Assembly: GCA_965653495.1 (NCBI GenBank)
Contig: CBFHAJ010000188.1
Coordinates: 1 to 6,326, forward strand
DNA length: 6,326 nucleotides
From: AG41 sp965653495
Lineage (GTDB): Bacteria; Gemmatimonadota; Gemmatimonadetes; Gemmatimonadales; GWC2-71-9
Direction of reading: 5' to 3'
This document shows positions 1-5,120 of this stretch, in pieces; position 1 is the stretch's first letter, and each line of letters opens with the position of its first letter. The position numbers were made by a program, and so were the translations under genes. Below the pieces are notes generated by a model that was not told the DNA's origin, made no database searches, and saw nothing but the letters and a program-made list of their open reading frames with translations.

Positions 1-341
1 ACTCGGTCATGAATCTCGGAGCCTTCGCATGTGTCATTGCCGTAAGCCGATCGAAACCGTCAAACCTCGTGAGCGATTACGACGGGTTAGGGCAAAGAGA
101 TCCCCGCGTAGCGATCCCGATGATGTTCTTCCTGCTTGCGCTTGCCGGCATTCCACCGCTCTCGGGCTTCTGGGCGAAGTTCTTCGTCTTCGGCTCGGCG
201 GCGAACACGGGAACTGGCTGGCTCGCAGCCGTGATGGTGATCAACAGCGTGATCGGGCTCTACTACTACTTGAACATCGGGGCGCGCATGTTCCTTCGTC
301 CGCCGCCCGATTCGGAACGAGCCGAGCCACTGCCGACTCCG
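1..341 (+). other. nuoN: NuoN-derived segment (complex I subunit N, C-terminal part without its last helix)
   Basis: The encoded segment shows the NuoN/antiporter-like signature: MNLGAFA helix start, a DYDGLGQRDP loop (residues 23-32), then AGIPPLSGFWAKFFVF (46-61). K57 aligns with the conserved lysine of the proton channel (E. coli NuoN K395). It continues through VMVINSVIGLYYYL (75-88) and a cytoplasmic RPPP tail. NuoN is one of the proton-pumping membrane subunits of NADH:quinone oxidoreductase. Roughly three quarters of the gene would lie left of the window. The last transmembrane helix (TM14 in E. coli numbering) is not present and is replaced by FtsX TM1. Third codon positions here are less G/C-biased than in the rest of the window, especially in the first 36 codons. 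I see no stop, frameshift or ribosome-binding site between this segment and the FtsX part. Confidence 0.8.
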
Positions 342-1157
342 GCGCCGCTCCTGGCCGCCCTGTCGGTCACCACGCTCGCGTTATCGCGGTTCGTGGTCGG
401 CCTGTTCGGCCTGGTGGCGGTCAACCTGCAGGAAGCCCTGCGGGGCGTAGCGGAGCGCGTCGAGATCGTGGCCTATCTGCTCCCCGGGACGCCGATCGAG
501 ACGATCACGCTCGCCGAGAAGGACATCGAGGCGTTCCCGGAGGTGCAGTCGGCCACCTACGTGAGCGAGGACTCGGCGCTGGCACGCGCGCGCAACGAGC
601 TGGTCGAGTTCCGCGACGTGCTGCAGGAACTGGAGCGCAATCCCCTGCCCGCGTCCATCGAGGTCAAGCTGAAGCCCACCTTCCGCGACGCGGAGCACGT
701 GAACGACGTCGCCGATCGCCTCAAGGGCTTCGGATTCGTGGACGACGTGCGGTTCGGGCGGGATTGGGTCGAGAAGCTCGACCGGCTGCGCCAGGTCGCC
801 GCGGCCGTCGGCCTGGTGGTGGGCGCGGCGTTCGCCGTGGTGGCGATCATCATCATCGGGACCACGATCCGCATGGCGGTCTTACAGCGCAGCCGCGAAA
901 TCGCGATCATGCGCCTGGTGGGCGCCACCGACGGCTTTATCCGGCGGCCGTTCCTCTTACAGGGGGCCATCAAGGGCATGCTGGGCGGCCTGGTCGCGAT
1001 GGGGCTGTCGTACGGGGCGTATCTGCTGATCAACCGCTGGCTCATCCATGCGGCGTTCTTCTCGCGCGAGCAGGCACTGGCGGTGGTCGGGTTCGGGACG
1101 CTGATCGGGCTGTTCGGCAGCGCCGCGTCGGTGGGGAGACACCTGCGACGGGTATGA
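1..1157 (+). CDS. ftsX: NuoN C-terminal fragment fused in frame to cell-division protein FtsX (5' partial)
   Basis: One uninterrupted frame, open to the left edge (first complete codon at 3). The first ATG, at 9, lies inside a NuoN core motif (MNLGAFA), so it is not a true start. Numbering from that ATG, residues 1 to about 111 match the end of NADH-quinone oxidoreductase subunit N. From about 112 to 382 the protein is FtsX: TM1 (about 113-139), the periplasmic loop opening with ERVEIVAYL, TM2 (about 265-288), the cytoplasmic QRSREIAIMRLVGATDGFI motif (293-311), TM3 (about 316-340) and TM4 (about 355-375). FtsX with the ATPase FtsE forms a type VII ABC mechanotransmission complex that activates peptidoglycan hydrolases at division. 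The downstream EnvC-like gene overlaps the stop by ATGA, which supports the FtsX call. The usual FtsX cytoplasmic N-terminus (roughly 15-25 residues) is missing, and no ftsE is visible. The FtsX identity is firm; whether the fused polypeptide exists is doubtful. Confidence 0.85.
   Translation, partial: SVMNLGAFACVIAVSRSKPSNLVSDYDGLGQRDPRVAIPMMFFLLALAGIPPLSGFWAKFFVFGSAANTGTGWLAAVMVINSVIGLYYYLNIGARMFLRPPPDSERAEPLPTPAPLLAALSVTTLALSRFVVGLFGLVAVNLQEALRGVAERVEIVAYLLPGTPIETITLAEKDIEAFPEVQSATYVSEDSALARARNELVEFRDVLQELERNPLPASIEVKLKPTFRDAEHVNDVADRLKGFGFVDDVRFGRDWVEKLDRLRQVAAAVGLVVGAAFAVVAIIIIGTTIRMAVLQRSREIAIMRLVGATDGFIRRPFLLQGAIKGMLGGLVAMGLSYGAYLLINRWLIHAAFFSREQALAVVGFGTLIGLFGSAASVGRHLRRV
342..1157 (+). 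other. ftsX: FtsX-derived segment, missing the cytoplasmic N-terminus
   Basis: This part encodes about 271 residues, against about 290-300 for typical FtsX. It begins at the APLLAAL stretch that leads into TM1 (SVTTLALSRFVVGLFGLVAV). No ATG, GTG or TTG with a ribosome-binding site lies just upstream that would let FtsX start on its own. The TTG, GTG and ATG codons seen nearby belong to the NuoN coding stretch or to TM1 itself. R127 inside TM1 is unusual: FtsX proteins normally have a hydrophobic residue at this point (SLF). The remainder looks intact, so the gene was probably complete before the junction formed, or is complete in the real genome. Confidence 0.75.
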
Positions 1158-2335
1158 ACCGCAGGGGCGTGGTGGCCGTCTGCTGGGTCGCGCTCGCCGC
1201 GCCCCTCGTCGCCCAACGGCCCGCCCCCTTCGATCAGCAGCTCCGCGACAATCAGCAGCGACTCGAGGGCATCCGGCGCGAGCGCTCCGACGTGGAGCAG
1301 GAGCTCGAGCGGCTGCGCGGCCAGGTCCACTCCCTCTCCGACGAGCTCGCGAACATCGAGCGCCAGAAGGAAACCACCAACCGGATCGTGAACGAGCTGG
1401 ACCGCCAGATCAACGGGCTGTCCGATCAGATCGACAAGACCACCGTCGATCTGCTCCTTGCGCAGAACGCCCTCGCGGAGAAGCGCGCGGTGCTCGAGCG
1501 GCGGCTGGTGGACATCTACAAGCGCGGCGCGCTGTACGCCTACCAGGTGCTGCTCGCCGCCGAGAGCTTCGGCGATCTGTTGTCACGCTACAAGTACCTG
1601 TACCTCGTGAGCCGGCAGGACCGGCTGCTCGCCAACGACATGTCGAAGCTGCAGCGCCGCATCGCGCACGAGCGGGAGACGCTGGTGGACGCGCGGGACG
1701 CGCTGGCGCGCCGCAAGACGGAGCGCACCGAGGAGCTGGACCGCTACCTCGCGCTCGAGCGGGAGCGGCAGGCGTCGCTGCGCGCCACGCGCCGCAGCGC
1801 ACGGGTCGCCGAACAGCGGCTCTCCGAGCTCGAGCGTGATGAGAAGAGCCTGAACGACCGCATCGCCGCGCTGGAGCGCGCCCGGCTCGAGGCGGAGGCC
1901 CGGGGCGCCGCGGGCGCCGCCACCATCACCACGGCCGACCTGGGCCAGCTCGACTGGCCCGTGGACGGCAAGGTGCTCTATCAATTCGGCACGGCCACGG
2001 GGCCGAACAAGACGAGGATTCCCTGGCACGGCATCGGAATCGCGGCGCCCGTCGGGACGCCGGTGCGCGCCGTGGCGGGGGGCACCGTGAGCCTGGCGGG
2101 CGCGCTCGGCACCTACCTCAAGTCGGTGCTGATCGATCACGGCGGCGGCTACTACACGTTCTACGGATACCTGAACGACGCGAGCGTGACTCAGGGGGAG
2201 CGCGTCTACCGTGGGCAAGTTATCGGCCACGTGGGCGGCGGGTCGAGCGATCAAGGGCCCCACCTGCACTTCGAGATACGTGGTCGGGGAGGCATCGCCC
2301 TCGATCCGATCAACTGGCTCAAGTCCCGCAAATAG
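1154..2335 (+). CDS. envC: EnvC-like murein hydrolase activator (coiled coil plus degenerate LytM/M23 domain)
   Basis: The 393-residue product has a signal peptide (MNRRGV, hydrophobic to A20, likely cut after PLVA), a long charged coiled coil (about 25-250) and a LytM/M23 domain (about 265-390). EnvC proteins sit in the periplasm, are held by FtsX through the coiled coil, and activate AmiA/AmiB-type amidases to split septal peptidoglycan. The LytM fold is recognisable (LDWPVDGKVLYQFG; GTPVRAVAGGTV; GPHLHFEIRG). However, the expected HxGxD zinc site reads W291-H-G-I-G295, and the catalytic histidine of the Y-x-H-L motif is Y339. Only the final HxH (H370, H372) remains. E. coli EnvC has the same W and Y substitutions, so this is most likely a non-enzymatic activator. 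The ATG at 1154 overlaps the ftsX stop (ATGA), and the signal peptide confirms it. A longer frame open from 29 is not used. The gene symbol is by homology. Confidence 0.88.
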   Translation: MNRRGVVAVCWVALAAPLVAQRPAPFDQQLRDNQQRLEGIRRERSDVEQELERLRGQVHSLSDELANIERQKETTNRIVNELDRQINGLSDQIDKTTVDLLLAQNALAEKRAVLERRLVDIYKRGALYAYQVLLAAESFGDLLSRYKYLYLVSRQDRLLANDMSKLQRRIAHERETLVDARDALARRKTERTEELDRYLALERERQASLRATRRSARVAEQRLSELERDEKSLNDRIAALERARLEAEARGAAGAATITTADLGQLDWPVDGKVLYQFGTATGPNKTRIPWHGIGIAAPVGTPVRAVAGGTVSLAGALGTYLKSVLIDHGGGYYTFYGYLNDASVTQGERVYRGQVIGHVGGGSSDQGPHLHFEIRGRGGIALDPINWLKSRK

Positions 2336-2337
2336 AC

Positions 2338-3255
2338 GTGAAGCGTCGCGGGCGGACGTCACGGAGCGGCGCTGCGCTACGACGCCTTCCGGCGACGTTG
2401 CTCCGCGACGCGCTGATGATCGTGGCCGCCGCGGCCTGTCACGGGAACGGGGGCGTGCTCACGGTTTCGGGCACGGTCGAAATCCGCGACCTCCAGCTCG
2501 CCCCGCTGACCTCGGGGCGGCTCACACGGCTGCTCAAGGACGAGGGCGAGAGCGTGCGCCGCGGCGACACGATCGCCGTGCTGGAGCAGCCCGGCCTCGA
2601 TCCGCTGATCCGCCAGCGGCGCGCCCAGGCGCGCGCCGCGGCGCAGCGCGTCAACGAGGTCGTGGCCGCCCAGGCCGACAGCGCGCGAGCCGCCAACGAC
2701 CTCGCCCGCGCCGAGTCGCTCGTCGCTCAGAACATCGTCTCGCGGAAGCAGTACGTCGCCCTGCGCACGGCGGCGGCCGCCGCGACCGCCCGGCTCGCGG
2801 CGATACGCGCTGCGCCCAGTGAGTCGGCGGCGGCCGCCGCCGCGCTCGCGGCCGCACTCGCGATACGCGACCAGCTCACCATCATCGCGCCCGACGACGG
2901 CGTCGTGCTCACCCGCTACGCCGATCCGGGGGAGGCACTCGCGAGCGGCACGCCGGTCGTCTCGCTCGGCCTCGTCCACCGGCCCTGGATCCGCGCCTAC
3001 GTAGGCGATCGTGCCATCGCCAGCGTGAAGCTCGGGCAGCAGGTACGGGTGCGCTTGGATGGGTACCCGACGCCGCTGCCGGGGCGGATCGTCGAGATCG
3101 CGTCGCGCGCCGAGTTCACGCCTCGGGCCGCGCTCACGGAGCGGGAGCGCGCCGACCTCGTCTTCGGGATCAAGATCGAGCTCGACGGCGCTGATGCCGG
3201 TGGGCGCGTCAAGGCGGGAATGCCGGTCACGGTGGAGATCCCCACCCTGCCGTGA
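2338..3255 (+). CDS. HlyD/YbhG-type periplasmic adaptor of an ABC exporter
   Basis: This 305-residue membrane fusion protein links an inner-membrane ABC transporter to the periplasm or outer membrane. In order: weakly hydrophobic N-terminus ending in AAAC (C34, possible lipobox), first half of the lipoyl domain (about 41-85, VSGTVEIRDLQLAPLTSGRL), short alpha-helical hairpin (about 86-178), second lipoyl half (TIIAPDDGVVLTRYADPGEA, 181-200), then beta-barrel and membrane-proximal parts. HRPWIRAYV (214-222), AEFTPRAAL (258-266), DLVFGIKI (273-280) and KAGMPVTVEI (292-301) closely resemble E. coli YbhG. The hairpin is shorter than YbhG's and very alanine-rich. The chosen start is GTG, two bases after the envC stop, with no clear Shine-Dalgarno. 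TTG 2398 would give a shorter lipoprotein-like leader and cannot be excluded. The ATPase gene overlaps the stop by GTGA. Substrate unknown. Confidence 0.87.
   Translation: MKRRGRTSRSGAALRRLPATLLRDALMIVAAAACHGNGGVLTVSGTVEIRDLQLAPLTSGRLTRLLKDEGESVRRGDTIAVLEQPGLDPLIRQRRAQARAAAQRVNEVVAAQADSARAANDLARAESLVAQNIVSRKQYVALRTAAAAATARLAAIRAAPSESAAAAAALAAALAIRDQLTIIAPDDGVVLTRYADPGEALASGTPVVSLGLVHRPWIRAYVGDRAIASVKLGQQVRVRLDGYPTPLPGRIVEIASRAEFTPRAALTERERADLVFGIKIELDGADAGGRVKAGMPVTVEIPTLP
2770..2869 (+). repeat. Imperfect direct repeat with GC palindromes in the adaptor hairpin
   Basis: Two copies (2770-2809 and 2827-2869) each begin GCGGCGGCCGCCGC and end GCGATACGCG. Their starts are 57 bases apart and their ends 60 bases apart, whole numbers of codons. 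The starts are also self-complementary: 14 bases at 2770-2783 and 18 bases at 2825-2842. They encode alanine-rich helix (A145-R157 and A164-R177), so they look like an in-frame duplication inside the coiled-coil hairpin. Alanine codon bias in a GC-rich genome could produce part of this by chance, but the shared ATACGC end is harder to explain that way. Confidence 0.5.
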
Positions 3256-4001
3256 ACACCGCCCCCCGGACGCCCGCCGCCGTCGAGACGCACGATCTCA
3301 CCCGCCGGTTCAACGGGCTCACCGCCGTAGCCAGGCTCAACCTCCGGATCGAGCGTGGCGAGGTGTTCGGGCTGCTCGGGCCGAACGGCTCCGGCAAGAC
3401 GACGACCATCCGGATGCTGTGTGGGCTGCTTGAGCCCTCCGAGGGATCGGCGTTGGTCGCGGGCATCGACGTCGCCGTGGCCCCGGAGCAGATCAAGCAG
3501 CGCATCGGCTATATGGCTCAGAAGGTCGGCCTGTACGAGGACCTCACGGTGGGCGAGAACCTCGACTTCTACTCGGGGATCTACGGCCTGGCGCGCGCGG
3601 CCAAGCGTACCCGCCTGCAGGAGGTAGTGGCGTTCCTCGGCCTCGAAGACCGGCTGGGGCAGCTCGCAGGTGAGCTGTCGGGCGGGTGGAAACAGCGCCT
3701 CGCGCTCGCGTGCGCGCTGCTGCACCGCCCCGATCTGCTGTTTCTCGACGAGCCCACGGCGGGGGTCGATCCGGCGGCGCGGCGGCGCTTCTGGGACACG
3801 ATCCGCGAGCTGGCGCGCGGCGGCACGACGGTCCTCGTCACGACGCACTACATGGACGAAGCGGAACAGTGCCTGCGTCTCGGCATGATGAGCCGGGGAC
3901 ATCTCATCGCGCTGGGGACGCCGGCCCAGGTCGCGGCGCAGGTGGGTGGACGGACGCTGGAGGACGCGTTCGTCATCCTGCAGGAGCGAGACGAGCGATG
4001 A
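3252..4001 (+). CDS. ABC transporter ATP-binding protein (YbhF/CcmA-type exporter ATPase)
   Basis: This 249-residue cytoplasmic ATPase has all hallmark motifs: Walker A GPNGSGKT (43-50), Q-loop Q90 in YMAQK, signature LSGGW (142-146), Walker B LLFLDE (162-167) with catalytic E167, D-loop GVDP (171-174) and switch histidine H199 in VTTHYMDEAE. KVGLYEDLTVGENLDFY (91-107) and the terminal LEDAFVIL are typical of ATPases paired with ABC-2 permeases. It should work as a dimer powering the permease encoded next. It has one nucleotide-binding domain, whereas E. coli YbhF carries two in tandem. The GTG start lies inside the adaptor's stop (GTGA overlap), so translation is probably coupled. A purine-rich GGTGGAGA lies about 16 bases upstream, far for a strong Shine-Dalgarno. 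The permease start overlaps its stop. Drug or small-molecule export is likely by family, but the substrate cannot be read. Confidence 0.93.
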   Translation: MNTAPRTPAAVETHDLTRRFNGLTAVARLNLRIERGEVFGLLGPNGSGKTTTIRMLCGLLEPSEGSALVAGIDVAVAPEQIKQRIGYMAQKVGLYEDLTVGENLDFYSGIYGLARAAKRTRLQEVVAFLGLEDRLGQLAGELSGGWKQRLALACALLHRPDLLFLDEPTAGVDPAARRRFWDTIRELARGGTTVLVTTHYMDEAEQCLRLGMMSRGHLIALGTPAQVAAQVGGRTLEDAFVILQERDER

Positions 4002-5107
4002 CGCGCTTCTGGCCGATGTTCCGCAAAGAATTCATTCAAATGCGGCGAGACCGCCTGACCTTCGCGATGATGGTGGGCATCCCCGTCATCCAGCTGCTGG
4101 TGTTCGGCTACGCGATCCAGACCGACGTGCGCAATCTGCCCACGGTGGTGCTCGATCAGTCGCGTACCCCGGAGAGCCGTGAGATCATCCAAGCGTTCCA
4201 GAACACCGGCAACTTCCGCATTGTCGGGTGGGTGAACGGGTTGCCTGCCGTCGACCGGGCGCTCAGCCGCGGGGACGCGCAGGCCGCGCTCGTGGTGCCC
4301 TACACCTATCCGCGCGACCTGGCCCGCGGTCGCACCGCGATGTTACAGGTGATCGTGGACGCGAGCGATCCGCTCGCGTCCCAGGCCGCAATCGCGGCCG
4401 CGGGGGCGGTCGCCGAGGTCCGGAACATCACCCTGCTCGCGCGGGCCGCGGGGCGCGCGGACGTGCCGCTGGAGGCGCGGGTGCGGCCGCGCTACAACCC
4501 GGGGCTGCGCAGCCCCAACTACATCGTGCCAGGGCTGGTGGGCGTGATCCTCACCATGACCCTGGTGCTCATCACCGCGATGGCGATCGTGCGCGAGCGC
4601 GAGCGTGGCACGCTCGAGCAGCTCATCGTCACGCCCATCACCAAGACCGAGTTGATGCTCGGGAAGATCGCCCCCTACGTGGGCGTGGGCCTCGTCCAGA
4701 TGACCGCGGTGCTGTTCCTAGGCCGATTCGTGTTCGACGTGCCGGTCACGGGAAACCTGCTGCTCCTCTATGGCGTGAGCCTCGTGTTCATCATCGCGAG
4801 CCTGGCGCTGGGGCTGTTCGTGTCGACGCTGGTGCGCACTCAGCAGCAGGCGATGCAGGCGAGCTTTGGCTTCATGCTGCCGAACATCTTGCTGTCCGGG
4901 TTCATGTTCCCGCGGCAAGCGATGCCCGAGGTCGCGCAGTGGCTGGGGCTGCTCGTTCCCTTGACCTACTTCCTCAAGGTCGTGCGGGGCATCCTGCTGA
5001 AGGGCGTGGGGCTGGACGCGCTGTGGCCGGAGATGGTCATTCTCGTGGGGTTCGCCGTGGTGCTGATCTTCGCGTCGGTGCGGCGGTTCAGGAAGACGCT
5101 GGACTAG
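3998..5107 (+). CDS. ABC-2 type transporter permease (YbhS/YbhR/YhhJ family)
   Basis: The 369-residue inner-membrane protein forms the translocation path of the exporter. After a short cytoplasmic helix with FRKEFIQMRRDRL (8-20) come TM1 (about 22-40), a large periplasmic domain (about 41-172), and five more segments near 176-197, 225-246, 253-278, 286-304 and 343-361. RERERGTLEQLIVTPI (199-214) is the coupling-helix signature of ABC-2 permeases. PNYIVPGL (173-180), LLSGFMFPRQAMP (298-310) and PLTYFLKVVRGILLKG (321-336) are also typical of YbhS/YhhJ. The frame is open from 3686, but the start is placed at ATG 3998: it overlaps the ATPase stop (ATGA), has a GGAG about 11 bases upstream, and gives the family N-terminus. 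Only one permease gene is present, so the transporter is probably a permease homodimer. The stop lies in the CTAG shared with the opposing gene. Confidence 0.92.
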   Translation: MTRFWPMFRKEFIQMRRDRLTFAMMVGIPVIQLLVFGYAIQTDVRNLPTVVLDQSRTPESREIIQAFQNTGNFRIVGWVNGLPAVDRALSRGDAQAALVVPYTYPRDLARGRTAMLQVIVDASDPLASQAAIAAAGAVAEVRNITLLARAAGRADVPLEARVRPRYNPGLRSPNYIVPGLVGVILTMTLVLITAMAIVRERERGTLEQLIVTPITKTELMLGKIAPYVGVGLVQMTAVLFLGRFVFDVPVTGNLLLLYGVSLVFIIASLALGLFVSTLVRTQQQAMQASFGFMLPNILLSGFMFPRQAMPEVAQWLGLLVPLTYFLKVVRGILLKGVGLDALWPEMVILVGFAVVLIFASVRRFRKTLD

Positions 5108-5120
5108 CCTTCGGCTACTC
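5102..5120. other. Convergent stop-codon palindrome and small hairpin
   Basis: CTAG at 5104-5107 supplies TAG to the permease on the plus strand (5105-5107) and TAG to the cyclase on the minus strand (5104-5106), so the genes overlap tail to tail by four bases. TAGCC-TTC-GGCTA (5105-5117) can form a five-pair stem with a three-base loop. It extends by two pairs across a C/C mismatch (5102-5120). No T-tract follows on either strand, so a Rho-independent terminator is not supported, though a bidirectional pause or RNA 3'-end role is possible. Confidence 0.45.

Noticed and set aside
29..1153. Long plus-strand frame extending the envC frame upstream across the NuoN/FtsX region
   Set aside because: Its translation is Arg/Gly/Ala-rich, low-complexity shadow sequence, while another frame gives clear NuoN and FtsX motifs. 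A signal peptide begins at ATG 1154.
1943..2332. Active M23 zinc endopeptidase
   Set aside because: The HxGxD site is W-H-G-I-G and the second catalytic histidine is a tyrosine, so an activator role is more likely.
1583..2362. Minus-strand frame opposite envC
   Set aside because: No recognisable motif; it mirrors the coiled-coil and LytM coding sequence, and the plus-strand frame is well supported.
3059..3433. Possible small gene spanning the adaptor/ATPase junction
   Set aside because: Arg/Ser-rich shadow of two well-supported genes; no start signal or motif.
2997..3902. Minus-strand frame opposite the adaptor end and ATPase
   Set aside because: No domain; it is antisense to a complete, motif-bearing ABC ATPase.
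3686..3997. Upstream extension of the permease frame
   Set aside because: It overlaps the ATPase signature, Walker B and H-loop coding region in another frame. The permease family N-terminus starts at 3998.
5105..5117. Rho-independent terminator at the convergent junction
   Set aside because: The stem is only five pairs and no T-run follows on either strand, so it is kept as a hairpin only.
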